From Cristatella mucedo (taxonomy: Eukaryota > Bryozoa > Phylactolaemata > Cristatellidae), in contig WPIO01000068.1 in the NCBI GenBank assembly GCA_009760855.2, positions 1,261,501 through 1,325,500 of the forward strand: DNA of 64,000 nucleotides, written 5' to 3'. The translations under genes were made by a program, and so were the position numbers. Under the pieces are notes generated by a model. It was given only the letters and a program-made list of their open reading frames with translations. It did not search any database and had not been told where the DNA came from. This document shows, piece by piece, positions 10,801 to 23,881 of the stretch. The first letter of the stretch is position 1; each line of letters begins with the position of its first letter.

Positions 10801-12107
10801 ATGCAGATGTTTTGTTAGCATGATTACTTCAAAGCTACTCACTTCCTAGGTATTTTCCTACTGAATCAGCTGTTTCTCATTACTCTCCCTTTTTGCTTGC
10901 TATGGAGTCTGTTGGTACAGCTTCCCCTAGAAAGCCGCACAGACTTTTGAGCGAGCTACAGAATAAATCTCTTGCGCAGCACTAGCTTAATCTATGTACC
11001 TCTGTGGAGTCACAGACCCATGTCCGCGTGCACATTTATGTATGACCACCTGCCAGAGGCTTCAGAGGTAGCTCCTTCCAGGTGGTTCCCAGGTAACCAA
11101 CTTCCAGGTAACTGACTCCTGGGCTCCGGCGAGGCTCTGCCAGCAGAGCCATCAAGTATAGATCATAGTCAAAGGCTCCTTGACATGCAGGTCGTCGAAG
11201 CATCTCGTCGATTTCAAGAATGATTTCTAGATGTTTCCAGAACGGGGCTGCCATTTTTTTAGACGGTTGCAAAAACCCTACTAGAGCCGTGTGTCCGCGA
11301 CATGCACGTTTAAAGCCGGTTTCTTGAGACAACTATCACTTTTTTCAAGGCAGTGGTCGTATTTTTAGCGGTGCTAAGGAGGTGCTTATTTTCAGAGTGG
11401 TTCGCATGGCTACGGCGATCGTCGTACCTTGGGATTAATGGGGTGTAAACGGGCGAATGTGGGCGAATTTCAAGAGTGCTGACGAGCTTATTGTGGGCAG
11501 CGAGCCTTCCGGCCGAGAAATCAGATGCTGCTTTCCGAGAGGCTGCAGTCATCTTTTTTTGAAGATTCCATTACAATTTCCTCACGAGCTAAAGAAGTCT
11601 GCAGATGTGACAACACATTTTTGCCGTTTATTTCCAGAGGGGAGTCGCAAGTCTGCCTTTTCTCGCCGCTCTAGCTCTTGTCAAAATCCCTTGACATGCA
11701 GGCTACAGGCTTCTGGAATCACTCAGCTATGGAGTTGCTAGAACATTTACCTTTTGAAAAATGCGTATTGGTTTGCTAATCCCCGGTGACCCATGGTTAC
11801 TGGGGAAGCAAGTCGTCTGAGGATGTTAACGTTAAACTATATGAATTATCGCTTTCATTCTGGTTGCCCGTGATCTTAGTTTGGCTAAATTGAGCAGTAT
11901 ACTTGAATTGGCAGCATGCGAAGCATATTGAGTGTTCAGAGGCCCGGCTTACTCTTAATGACCAATTATTTCACAAGTGTACATGAGATAATGGGAACAC
12001 AGTCATTAAATCGTAATTAATATTGAAGCTAATTAATAGGGCCAGAAATCGTATCCAAGAAAAAAGCTAATAAAATCACTGGCACCCAATCAGTTATTTG
12101 CTACAAG
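10801..12107. other. Calpain intron, no recognisable feature
   Basis: Open frames at 11036-11332, 11310-11552 and 11457-11741 overlap one another on both strands and show no domain. I see no support for a gene. Confidence 0.4.
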
Positions 12108-12235
12108 TAGGCTTACAAGCCAGGTCGTGGGTTCGAGTCCTGCAGCCGGTGATCTCATGTTGCCCTCAGCAGGTGGACTGGCCACTAAGGCTCGTCTGCC
12201 ATTCGAAACGACACTAATGAATCAGCTTACATAAC
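12108..12235 (+). mobile_element. SINE-1, diverged copy
   Basis: Box B GTGGGTTCGAGTCCTGCAG and a body recalling CACTGC...GTAAAGGCTC (here CTCAGCAGGTGGACTGGCC and TAAGGCTCGTCTG), ending near AATCAGCTTAC. More diverged than the other copies. Confidence 0.5.
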
Positions 12236-12889
12236 CTTTCTTTTTTAAATTAAGAGGCAGGAAAATATGCAGTGACGTCACGTTCTCACGAGTGGGATGG
12301 GCATTGCGAGACATTCATATTTTGGATGAGGGGCTAAACTCAAACATTGAGTGGCCGTAACAGATGTTCCTGAAAACCTGTACTGTAATTTCTTTCATGG
12401 AAACCTGCTGCTCTTGTCTAGGCAAATGTCCGAATGGCTATTGACTATTGGCAAGCCCTGCTGTTACAACTCTGCCAGTGAGGTGGGATTGTGGCATCGA
12501 CCCACTGGCCTATGACCCTAGGGCCAGGGCATCGATCCGAAGCCAGCCTTGCTTCTGTTAGCTTTTGGTGGCAACGCCACTGGCTGCAGAAGCCGTTTAA
12601 CGGAATCAAGCCGTCGGACAGGGTGAGCACCTGTAACTCGGGACGCCGAGAAATCACTGCCACCACCGCGAGCTGGCTGCATGTCTCACTCGCCAGGCTC
12701 TAGAGCAACTAGCACGGGCTCGCCCACCAGCGACGAAGGGGGGGTGGCTGCCCACCCACTTATGTGATACGTCTCGTTTAGTCGTCTCCAGCGGCTGCAG
12801 AGTCCAGAGTATTAGCCTCAGGCTGTGACCTGCTGAAGCCTGGCTTAGACTGCGAGTCTTGCTTCCTACTCATAAAGACCGGGTGGGTG

Positions 12890-13530
12890 TTACGCAGGAG
12901 AGTTTTGTGTAGCGTACTCACAGCCTAAGAGGCTTTCGATTCGCATTCGGTAGCCAACAGACTTCGTCTCACGCAACAAAGAGAAAGTGGGAAGCATAGC
13001 AGAGTCAGGAGAGCAGTTGAAGTAGTGATTAGCATAGAAGTAGCAGCTCAGGACCGCTGAAAAGGATGAGCCATAGTCAACAGCAGGAGAGTAGTTGTTG
13101 TTGCCTAAGAATTGTGGAAGCGAGTTCCACAGTCTAGGACCTGCAGAGCTTAAGCTTCTGTCGCCAACGGTCTTTAAGCTGAGGAATGGACCAGCTAATT
13201 TATTATTCACACAGGACCTGAGGGCTCGAACAGGCTGAAACTGATGCAGCAGTTCAGCTAGGTACTAAGGAGCCAAGCCCTGGCGGGCCTTGTGGGTCAT
13301 CATAAGAACTTTGCTCTGGATCCGTTGCTCAACCGGTATCCATCGCTCAACCGGTATCCATCCTAGCTCTTTTAGCAAAGGAGACACGTGTTCAAACCTC
13401 TGGGACTTGCAAACTAGCTTTGAAGCCAAATTTATTGTCAACTGCAGTGGCCTAGTTGCTTTCTTTGGCAGCCCAGCCAAAAGAAAATTACAATAATCAA
13501 GCCGAGACAAAACTAAGGAGCTATAAGAAA
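12890..13530 (-). mobile_element. LINE-B fragment (RT C-terminus, 3' UTR)
   Basis: The reverse strand encodes SRLDYCNFLLAGLPKKATRP, VCKSQRFEHVSPLLKELGW and VGDRSLSSAGPRLWNSLPQF in two frames. A short duplication (CAACCGGTATCCAT twice) is visible near 13335-13365. Closely related to the copy at 33.7-38 kb. Confidence 0.8.
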
Positions 13531-13926
13531 CATATCTTGAGGCGGTGAGCGATAAATGGTGTGTCGGACAGGTTTTATTCGATTGATAATTTCGTCAGCA
13601 AAGTCTGGCCGCAGATAAAGCACCATTGCTGTCCTATGAACGTTCAATGGGCAGAGCAAGTAGGAAGCCGGACTTGGAGCCAGACAGCTGTCTTAACCTC
13701 CTACAAACCGAAAGAATGCAGTAAGACTCCGAGTTGGCAGGAAATAAGACTCCCATCTAAACCAGTCTTTATCCTGGCCCTGCCCTGCTATGGGTGGGAA
13801 GGGGTGGTGTAGTGGGAAGAAGCTTGGCCTGAGCAGCGAACCTGGCACTCGGCTTTTCGACTGGCTACTGCTCAATCGCCGTGCATTAACAGAGGCTGTG
13901 CCGACGGATGTGGACGTATGTGGTTG

Positions 13927-13976
13927 GCCAATGGCGGCCAATGGCGGCCAATGGCGGCCAATGGCAGCAAGCCATT
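13927..13976 (+). repeat. 10-bp GGCCAATGGC tandem repeat just upstream of an exon
   Basis: About five copies of GGCCAATGGC, each containing CCAAT, lie about 40 bp upstream of the exon at 14016. This is the branch-point/polypyrimidine zone of the intron. Confidence 0.9.
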
Positions 13977-14015
13977 GCTGCGATGCCTTCGAAAAGCGAA
14001 GTGAACTTCTTTCAG

Positions 14016-14233
14016 CTGAAGGAGCCTGCCAAACACAGCGGCCAGCTGGATGTAAACTTCTTCAAGTACAACGCCTCCTTTGCGAAGTCGCCATCGTTCA
14101 TCAACACTAGGGAGATATGCGGCCGCCACCAAGTGCCGCCGGGCAGCTATGTCATAGTGCCGTCGACTTTTGAGCCGAACCAAGAGGCGAACTTTCTGCT
14201 GCGCATATTCACTGAAAAGCCCAATGTCACAAA
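14016..14233 (+). CDS. Calpain exon d (domain III, second half)
   Basis: Encodes LKEPAKHSGQLDVNFFKYNA, then SPSFINTREICGRHQVPPGS and YVIVPSTFEPNQEANFLLRI, the classic second half of calpain domain III; PPGxYxIVPSTFEPN is the hallmark. Acceptor CTTTCAG ends at 14015; donor GTAAGG starts at 14234. It continues in frame from exon c and ends with AA of a Lys codon completed by the 34-nt exon at 18438. Confidence 0.96.
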
Positions 14234-14239
14234 GTAAGG

Positions 14240-17200
14240 CAACTGCTAGCTGCTCGCTATTGGTTACCCTTCATTGGCAGCCTTTCGAGGGTGGTGTCCC
14301 TACATGGGTGGCAGTCATTCCACATAGGTAACCAGCTCTGGAAAGCTAAGAATGACCAGCGCTAGCCACACTGCTAATTTTAATGAGCAATTTTAGTTAG
14401 TAATTTTAGTGAAGCATGTACGTGCCTGTGCGGTGCTTTGTAAAAGAATATGTGCATACTTATCAGATCAACCTTTTTATTGGCCGATTTGGCCTGGCCG
14501 CTTCCTATTTCATAACTTGCAGTCGTGTGCGACAAATGGATCACTGCACGATGCTCCACTGGGTGTTTGCCTTTGCAACCCATTTTTAATGAGCCCCAGC
14601 TTGATTATGGGCTTAAAGTAGCCTTACAACAGCCTTTTTTTCTATTTCAACTTGATCGATAGATTTAATCTTAAGATGGACCCTGGTACTCCTCTTAAGA
14701 TCTGACACATTCTGAAACCGACTCGGTACTTGCTGATCGAGCCCTTTCGGATTAGTGTCAGCAACAGGATCTAAATGCATTTACAAGTCATAAAGTAAGT
14801 TAAGCGTTTAAATGCCAGATGACCTGCTGCCGACTCCACCTTCATGAGAGCATCGAGGCACCACTTTATGCACTTAATTTCAAAAAGAGCTCGAGCCGTT
14901 AAGAAGGTAAACTATCCATATAAACATTCTTCAAATTTGTCCAGGACTCGGCCTCACTCGCACTCTTAAACCTCCAAGGAATACCCCGATGTGCTTCGAC
15001 GTAGTCACCTTTGGGCAACTACTGCATGCCCAGGACCCTAGGCTGCCAATGTGTTAGAGCTGGGACGGGCCAGACAGGCTACCAAAGTTTCGGCCATGTC
15101 GAAGGGTTTGCAATTGACACTATGTGCTACCATACACTCGATACCTGCTGTACCGGATACTGTTTAGGCAGGGTCTGTCAGCCGTTTCTGTCTGCCAGTA
15201 GCATCGATATGGTTTTCAACTCAACCGTAGCTACTTGCTGCTGCAATGGTTATTTAGGTGACATCTTGGTCACAATTTTCAGAGTGTTGTTGTGAGTTTG
15301 CGACTGTCGTTCGGGGAGCCATTTTAAGTAGTAATCGCCAAGCATAGTGTAGGGATTCGTTACTAGACGCACGGCACAGCTGTAGCTCTTCTTTGATCAC
15401 TCCCTGCATGCTAGGACCTCGAATGCCGCTATAACTATCGTACTAATTATTCGCAAACATAGACTGTGCACAGAAATTCGAAAGCCCGACCCCCACAATG
15501 GTCTAGGCCAGTGTAGATAACTTAGTGGCTGCTCGAAACAGTTATCTAAAAGTAAGTTTTTCTTCAAACTTCTGACCGAGCTGAGTTGAAAAAGAAAATT
15601 TTTGCACTCGGCGAAGAAGATCCTGCTCCAAGCGAGAATGCGCAAAGAGAATTTCCCGACATTCCGAGCATTCTGGCACTAACGATCAGTCAGCCTGCAT
15701 ATGCAGCAGGCTTAGCAGCGTGCATTCAAATGCAAAGCTTAAGCTTTGTGCCTGGTTCGCAGGAGTCAGTCAACTCTCACTGGCAGGCTGTATTACTACG
15801 TATGTCGTGAAGGCCTCATGAGCTAGCTGTTAACCCACCATGAAGCCAGCTCTGCATTGCGAATCCAAAGAAACAACAAGTTGGCCCAGGAAGCAACAAA
15901 GACAAATGTCGGCCCAGAAACAACATGTCGCCCAGGCCAAAATGTGCAATGGTGGGTGCCACCGAGCTGCCAGGTAGTCAGTGGGAAGTCTCTGCAGAGT
16001 GTCGACTGCTTTTCTTGGTAGAAGCGTCTGTACTAGGTTCGAGGGCATGCCAAGCTCTTGCAAACAGGAAACTGTCAGCGGCCTTTGCAGCAGACACTTA
16101 TTTTCGGCACTGCTTTGTACCTTGATTGCCGATCTAATGTCTGCCGTCCCCATCGCTGGCCGTTGCTCGCGCAAGGCGAGCGACGCCTGCAAGCCAGCAG
16201 CAGCCAGGCGCGGCAACAGCAGCGACGATCTCGTGTTTTTTGCAGAGAGTAAGTAGACTGAGAAAGAGCAGGCGAGGCACGCCGAGGCGAGGCGAGCCGC
16301 TATGCCTCGTGTCTCTCGCCAGCTCTCTCGCTCTCTCTCTCTCAGCAGCACCACGGTATCGTGAGAGCTTGCTTACTCATGCCGACAGCTTCGGCAATGC
16401 TTGATCGGTTCTTTAAGTGGCGGAAGGGATGGTTTAGTCGATCAGATTTTGCGGCTTTGCTTTGCATGCTTGCTCACACCCCTCTCTGCTCCCCCCCGAA
16501 GTGCTGGGTGCTGTGACCACCCAGGACCGAATGGCAGCCGGTGGCTTGGCTTCGCTGTGCAAAGCCAGCATGACTCGAGCAGCGTGGCTGTTGACCACCA
16601 TGATCGGCCTCTATCGCTTGCTGCCCGGTGCTGGCATGATCAAAAAGCTCTAAACTTGCTGTCCGAGTTTTTACGCACGACAGCGTGATTTTTACTGTGG
16701 CTTCTTGGACTGTCGTAAGGGTGAAGGCCGCCAACGAGAGTCTTTTTTTTCGCACGATGCTAGTTTTACATGTGCTCGATCCAAATCAGCTTGATTTGCT
16801 GCTCGGAGGCTCTTGCATGATTGCTGCAACCCTCGGTCTGCACCATGCTAGCGAGGCAGCCGGCATTTGCAGCAGGTCTTTTTTGAGACGCAGGTGTGAA
16901 CTCGTTAACCGTACAGAAACGCGATTCTGCTTATCGACCACTTATCTGGGCAGCGTTTCTGTGTGTGCTATATCTGCGGAAACTGTTGTGGGGATCTCAC
17001 TTCCCGGTGTCAGTAATTGTCAATGTACTAAATGCCCTTCATTGTAGTACAGCTGGGTTCGAGTATTGCTTGGTACAGTCGTGTATTTATTTATGGGCAC
17101 TTAAAACTAACTATCTTGTTCGTTGGGTTCACTTAGATGCCGAGATTAAGATTGCAACCCACCAGATACCGAACCTCACTCTCTTAAAAGCCTTAAAATA

Positions 17201-17700
17201 CACCGTCTGCTAAAATCTGTGCCTGGTCGAGACGTTTGCTCCGTAGGTTGTTTGGGAGGGCCTGGCTTGTCTTCCGAGTCTGGCTAGCCATAGTGTCTAA
17301 CTTTCCTTTGATTCTAATCACGAAAGACCACAGTACGGGCTTAGCCGAAATAAGTCATGGATGGGGCAAGACCTGCTTTTGCTATCAGCAACCAGGTATA
17401 AGAAGGTTGCAGCGGCCAGTCGGATGCCTTATTTCCCAACTTGCCTTATCCGGTCGTTCAAGTGGGGGCTGGCGGTCACATCAGCTGGCCCCTTTTCCAT
17501 TAGCTTAAAGGGTCCTCTATTGATCTGCTAGTACTACACACATCAGGCCATTGGTTCAGTACATACTTGTCGGCTTTTCTCTTTCCAGTGTTATCCAATT
17601 ATTCTGAGGGTAGTCTAAAAATTGTTTTTTCTTAAGTAAGGAAAACTTAGCTATTCCTAGGACTGCTTATACGTGGCATTTCTTTAAATATCGAAACACT
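14240..17700. other. Calpain intron, no recognisable feature
   Basis: Moderately GC-rich stretches around 15.8-16.9 kb give overlapping open frames on both strands, none with a recognisable domain. A short CT run is at 16320-16345. I see no supported gene here. Confidence 0.45.
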
Positions 17701-17703
17701 AGT

Positions 17704-17805
17704 CTATATGAGGTATAATATAATATTAATTATAAAGTTGAACAGTGCCATTAAAGTACTTAATCTCTTTCTAGGTATATGCTGTAAAGGAAGATGATAA
17801 TGTTG
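17704..17805 (-). mobile_element. LINE-A 3' end fragment
   Basis: The reverse-strand LINE-A tail block is visible as TACTTAATCTCTTTCTAGG and ATGCTGTAAAGGAAG, preceded by AT-rich tail sequence. Only the extreme 3' end is present. Confidence 0.5.
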
Positions 17806-18437
17806 GTTTGCTCCTTCATTAAATAATAGTGGCACACCGGAAGTCCTTACGAATCTATATTTGGGGTGAGAAATATTTGTTAACATCCAGACTGGTTGGA
17901 AGACCCAAACGCGAAGTCTTAGGTCTCATTCAAATCTTTGGTGCGTGCTGAAGAGATGACGGACAAGCTAAACCATGGCTGTATAGGACCTGAAGAAAGC
18001 AAAGCCAAGAACAAAAGATACCGTAAGTAAAGGAAGCAAGGGTCAAAAGTCGCAGTGGACGACTTCTAGGTCACACTTTTGCCCTAGTTACACTCCAAGC
18101 ACTGGACTCAGAACCGCAGGGAAGGTCTCCCTCCAAAAGGTCTCCAACGAGACTGTCTTTACTTGTGAGCCAGTGTTACTCTGTAATAGCTGCCTTTCAG
18201 CTTTTCCTCCTCAGGCACTGGCCGTCCTAGCTCGATAGAAAGGGCAAGCCCTGCAGCTGGGAAAGCCCAAGTGATTTAGTCTCTGCACTGGGAATGGTGA
18301 GCTAGCAACATGATCTATTAGCAGACCATCTCGGCAAGGTCATGTGCACGCGGTCAGCTCGCCCTGTAACCGACTAGTATCGAAAGCGATCATGTGCAGC
18401 ACCGGCACTGATCGCGCTGTGCTTTTCACGTTTTTAG

Positions 18438-18471
18438 ATGCGCTGACGAGCCGACGGGCATCTGCGAAGCC
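18438..18471 (+). CDS. Calpain exon e (34-nt linker micro-exon)
   Basis: Thirty-four bases between TTTTTAG (18431-18437) and GTAAGT (18472) complete the Lys codon left open by exon d and encode CADEPTGICEA. The phase fits both neighbours. This is the short linker between domain III and the penta-EF-hand domain. Support comes from phase and splice consensus rather than strong homology. Confidence 0.75.
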
Positions 18472-18772
18472 GTAAGTGATACGCTATACTCCTGCTCTTC
18501 CTATTCGTATGCTACCGGTGCCGAGGCGTCGCTGAGGAGATGCAGCTCTGGGCAGCATGCTGCCAATGGCCGCCTGCCATTCGGTCACATGTGCATCCCC
18601 CTATTAAACTCTGCTTAGAGACTTTACTGCATCTTCAGAAGTGTAAGTTCGCTATGCTGTAGCACGTTGTGCACAGTAGGTGCATAGGGATGCCAACCTG
18701 AACCTGGTCGGCAACCGCAACACGTGGCAAACATACACACCAACAAACAAGATCTTGGACTGTCATTTGCAG

Positions 18773-18923
18773 CCAACCTATGATAACATATTTGATCCTG
18801 CCACTCTTGCGGATCCGGCTCAGCAAGCAAGGCTGAAAGAGGTATTTAAGAAGATGGCTGGGGATGATATGGAGATTGATGCCTACGAACTGATGGACAT
18901 TCTGAACGCAGCCTTCAAAGAGG
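18773..18923 (+). CDS. Calpain exon f (first EF-hand)
   Basis: Encodes PTYDNIFDPATLADPAQQAR then LKEVFKKMAGDDMEIDAYEL and MDILNAAFKE, the start of the penta-EF-hand domain; F..MAG.D.EI.A.EL..IL matches calpain EF1. Acceptor TTGCAG ends at 18772, donor GTAATG starts at 18924, and the last G joins AG of the next exon to give Glu. Confidence 0.95.
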
Positions 18924-19289
18924 GTAATGCTACTAGCACTCAAAACAATATTAGTACAGACGTTACTATGTGTCTGTGTTATTAGATTATGTTATTGTTA
19001 GATTGTTAGTATGTTAGATTATGTTATAGATTATGTTATTAGATGTGATCGCTGTGTGACACTGCTAAGTAGAGATTCCAATGAACATTCTCTTATTATA
19101 TGACTAAAGCCTTAGGTAAACCCTTCATGAAAATATTAATACCAATATGGTATTTGTTGAACCCCCAAAGACTTGTATCTCTTTGTGCCCACTTTACTGC
19201 ACCTGCTAGAAAGGAAGCATATTTTGCTGCTACTGTTTTGAGCATTAGAGTCCGATCGCACTGCTTGGTGTCTTGTTCCAAGCATACCT

Positions 19290-20092
19290 CTCACTAGGCG
19301 ATCATAATAGCTCAAAAGTTAAGTCTGCCTACTTTCAGCTACGTAATATTGCTAAAATTCAGGCCCGCAGGCACACAGCATCAAAGTTGGTCCATGCGTT
19401 TGTGACATCCTGTCTCAGCTTCTGTAGCTCTTTGCTTGCTGGTCTACCGGCCTGTGCAATCAGGCTATTACATTAGGTGCAAAACTCTGCAGCTAGGCAT
19501 GTCTGTCGTGAGCATAGCAGTTGCCACACCACACCGCACCACTTTTAGCCGACCTGCACTGGCTCCTGATCAAGCAGCAGATCGACTTCAAGGTTCTGTC
19601 ACTCACCTTTAGGTCCATTCATTCTCTGGCTCCAGCCTACCAATCGGAGCTACTCTGTCACCAGACTAGGCATCGTGCTACCCGCATTTCTGACTCACAT
19701 CGTTTAGCAATACCTCGGACGAATCTCAATTCCTTTGGAGACCTGGCCTGTAGTTTGTGCACCCTCGAAGTCAGGAAAACTCACTCTCGACTGAGGCCAG
19801 GATATCCCTGAATTGGTGAAATTAAAAAAGCTAAAGACGCATGCGATCCTAGCAGCTTTTGTCTCAGTGATTTCTTCCTTTATGTGCGTGTGCATGCCGA
19901 CACTGTGTGCATGCTACCACTAACGATATTTACATGTTGACATCGGCATGTTACCTCTGACAATATTATTATTACTTACAAATGGATGTTGACACTAACC
20001 ATTTGATCATGCTTTCTCTACAGCATATGTAAAGTGCTTAGGATGAAGTTACTTTCTCTGCAAGTGCTATACAAATTGATTATTATTATTAA
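19290..20092 (+). mobile_element. LINE-A copy (RT C-terminus and 3' UTR)
   Basis: Encodes SCLSFCSSLLAGLPACAIRL and AAPLLADLHWLLIKQQIDF-like peptides in broken frames, then the 3' UTR and the tail GTAAAGTGCTTAGGATGAAG ending in TTATTATTATT. Inactive. Confidence 0.8.
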
Positions 20093-20194
20093 GGGCTGGT
20101 CTTTAAATACAGATTATACTAATACGTTTGTATAGCACCCTCAGAGGAAGTAATCTCATGCTAAGAACTTTTCTTTTCAGAGAACTTTGCCTCT

Positions 20195-20345
20195 TTCTTT
20201 CTTAACTCAGAGGTTAAGGTGCTCACCTCGAACAAGGTTAAAGCAAATGTATTTGATGTCAGCGGTCGTCCGCTCGAGCCTCGTGATACCCCGGCATACG
20301 TGAATAGAGATTAAGTTCTCTTAGGGCGCTATGCAAATGAATTTG
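20195..20345 (+). mobile_element. SINE-2 with LINE-A-like tail
   Basis: A tRNA-like head (GAGGTTAAGGTGCTCACCTC, box B-like GTCCGCTCGAGCCTC) joined to GAATAGAGATTAAGTTCTCT, TAGGGCGCTATGCAAATGA. The tail is the LINE-A 3' end. Confidence 0.6.
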
Positions 20346-20934
20346 TTTATTTTTATATTTTTCATAAGTACTTTATACGTCACCCAACTACGGTTGCTTG
20401 GTCTGCATAACCCTGATGACTTTCTGAAGCAGGTTACTTCATTGATCAGCCTACAGGCTCGAATTACTTTAGGTGAAGTCGTACAAGAATTGTTTTTCTG
20501 GCACTCGCTTTCTATTCAAAAGATGTAATAGATATTCAGAAGATGGCTACTTTAGTAAACATTACTGCTTAGACCTGAGAGTCACTGCAAAGTCTCCTGC
20601 CAAGTTAGGCCTAGCAAATAGATTGGAGGATATTATATGTGCACGAATAACTCTGCTTCAAAGGAATGAAAATAGCGAGAGCACACAAACGCCTTCCCTT
20701 GATCTCGCTCAATCTATTGAAGACGGCCATGATTGGGAATCGCGTTTGTTAAAATATTTGCTATAATTTTGTCAGAGATTCATCGGAGGCACACTTTCTG
20801 ACGACCCGATATTAGCTTGAGCTGAGGAATTTGATCGATCGCGCGAGCATTCATCGATAGTCGCGATCGATCGCACCAGTAGTCATTGATAGTCGCGATC
20901 GATTGCATGAGTAGTCAGTGCAGTCAAACCTCAA

Positions 20935-21228
20935 ATTCTTCGGGAGGCCTTGCCTTAACTTTGAATGCCCTCAAAGCCAGGGAAACTCAATCATGACTGA
21001 CGTCACGACATCGCGTGACTTGATATATTCAAGGAGATGCTAAAAACCAAACTATTCATCTCAGTATTTTCTCTGTCTGCATGAAGTTTCCTCTACAGGT
21101 GCCTATGCATGCTGAAAGTGTGCTTTTCATCATTGACCAGCTGAAAATATTCTTTTCCGGCGTACGTAAAGGGCCTAAAAGAGATCTACTCATCCTTGGT
21201 TAAAATGTCCAATCGTTATTATTATTAA
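20935..21228 (+). mobile_element. LINE-A 3' fragment, decayed
   Basis: The coding remnant (CCTCAAATTCTTCGGGAGGCC, GACTGACGTCACGACATCG) and 3' UTR end in GTAAAGGGCCTAAAAGAG and TTATTATTATTA. A nearly identical remnant occurs at 30770. Confidence 0.65.
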
Positions 21229-21419
21229 GTCCATGTCCTTGTCCCATAGTCATATTCACTTTCGTATTTAACTGCTTCTCTATTTTTTCTTCATGGCCTC
21301 AGTTGGTCTCTCTCTCACTGCTTTTGTTTTGTCTGTGGTTCTTTCATTCTTCTCGTTGTCAGTCACTCTCACTTTCTTTCTTTCTTTGTTTCTCTTGTCT
21401 CAAGTTCACTGTGCATCAC

Positions 21420-21935
<516 letters not shown>

Positions 21936-21959
21936 GCCCGGTTGATAGCATTTGCTGGG

Positions 21960-23815
21960 GTAGCTAGTCAGTTCAGTCGAAGTCTCTCTTTAACGGCCGA
22001 TAGTATAGAGCCGCTGCATTGACTGCCGCTTTTATTCTGAAGAGACTCAGCTCTGTTTAAAATGCACAGCTGTGTAGTCTGCTATAGCAGCTATACAGCT
22101 GAAATCCAGCTCTGCAGGCATTCAGGCAATCACAACACAGCTTCAGCACAGCTCCAGGCTAGTTAGATCGACAGCCAATCTACTGCCAATCGACAGCTCA
22201 TTTGCTCCAAAGGCTAGCTTGAGACCTCGCTACCTCCCTGGTCCTCTTGAGGCTGCGCTACTGTTCAATTTTATTTGGAATGCATAGCACGAAAGCAAGA
22301 AGTGCCACGGGAGCCTTTGAAGTTGGTCCTAAATACGGGCTCCCAGTACTTATGGCACCTGATAGGCTGCTAACGGCTTTGCTGCACTGGCCTCTCCGAT
22401 GAGCTTCTTCTGTGTTTGACGGTGTCTACTACCGTCCTATTTCAGAGCTTTGCTTCCCTGTCTCAAAATCATCCCCAGTGGCTGCTTACTTTGAATTCGA
22501 GAGCATGCAATACTGTTTCTTGTAGAAGATTAATTGCAATCAATTTCAGCCTCGGCAATTAGAGAGCAGACAATAGATTTGCACTAGGTAGCCGACCTGC
22601 CGCAGCCAATAGCTTGTACCAGGAGACGATGCTGCTTGACGGCTTGCTGCTCGCCTTCGCCAGCTCCTCGTGGGCTCGTGCTTAACCGATGCTGCCTGCC
22701 TGGGCCCGTTATCTGGTCTGTGTGCTTGTGTGTTCACTTCCGTCCAGTGCACGCTCGAGCGAGTGTACTGACTGCCAGGGCCGGTCCAACTGTCAGCTTA
22801 GACAGGCTGCGTGTCTCTGTCCCGTCGCGATCTCATCACCCATGTGAAACATGCAGTGCAACGTTTTTCGTAACGTTTCTTTGACATGAAATGAACAGAT
22901 ACGGAAGGTAAGTGGCAATCGGGCCAGTCATCACTCGTGTAGTGAGATCAAATTGCTGTGCTTTTCGACACGATCGAATGATTTGAAAGCATTTCTAATC
23001 TCACCCGTCATCCAACACCACCAGCAGTGTAGCGTAGCTAGCACCCATTTGCAAAAATACCAGGCTGCTTTTCGTCCATGTACGCTACGAGTCTGTCACA
23101 CTGGTACGGCATGCTGCTGCTGTTTAGACGCCTGCTTCAACTGCAGCTTCATGTCTGCCCCTGCAGCTGCCTCCGCTGACGCCGTCTCTGCTGTTGCTGC
23201 CGCTACCACTGCCCTCCCCCACCCCGTGCGACGTTGCTGCTTCTACCCCTTGGCATATTTTGCAGCCACCTCATGCCGCTACTGTTTGCTGCAGACTGTA
23301 GATGCTGCCGTGCAGCCGTGCCACCTACAGAACTGCTCTCCTAGCCAAGGACTTGCGTGCCATTTCTGTTCCGGTTAACTGTGCTGCCAGGAATAGAAAA
23401 TAACGCAAGCTGCTTTGCAATTCCACATTGCCCGTTTTTCATTTCGTCCTCTAATCTTTTATTAATGTAGCACGTTCTTTAACTGCTTGCGAATCAGGCT
23501 GGGGGCTGCGTAAGAGTTTGCAGCATTGTCGCTTTGTAGTAGCCATTGCGGTTTTACTTGCTTTGCAAGCGTAGAGAGCTGGCTTTCAGTGTTCGAGAAA
23601 GTCATAGAAAGTTTTGTGCGTTGTAGGACTGAGAATGCTTTCCGCTGTGCTTTGCAACGAGCAGCTCTATTGGCAGCCGTTGCTGCCTCTCCTTGTCTCA
23701 CTCAGTCTCACCCAGATTATGCTACTACCATTGAACAAACCCTGCCCAGACATCTAAGCCTTTGCATTAAGCCTTGTGAGTTATGCCTGTAGAATTACTC
23801 ATCGGCAAACGATGC
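21960..23815. other. Calpain intron, no recognisable feature
   Basis: GC-richer intronic sequence. A Cys/Ala-rich frame at 22953-23378 has no recognisable domain and I do not support it as a gene. Confidence 0.4.
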
Positions 23816-23822
23816 GTTTTAG

Positions 23823-23881
23823 AGTTCAAGTTCGACGGCTTCAGCATAGAGACAAGCAGAAGCATGGTGGCACTGAGTGAC
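23823..23881 (+). CDS. Calpain exon g (EF-hand helix, GFSIETSRSMVAL)
   Basis: Fifty-nine bases flanked by GTTTTAG and GTATCC encode EFKFDGFSIETSRSMVALSD, which matches the calpain pattern GFSxExxRSMxALxD between EF1 and EF2. The first two bases complete Glu with the last base of exon f. It is too short to appear as a separate open frame and was found by reading for the family motif. Confidence 0.93.

Noticed and set aside
12445-12703. Two overlapping open frames on opposite strands in a GC-richer stretch
   Set aside because: No domain, no splice context, and both are shadows of the same sequence.
22953-23378. Cys/Ala-rich 141-residue frame inside a calpain intron
   Set aside because: Low-complexity GCTGCT-type sequence and no recognisable family.
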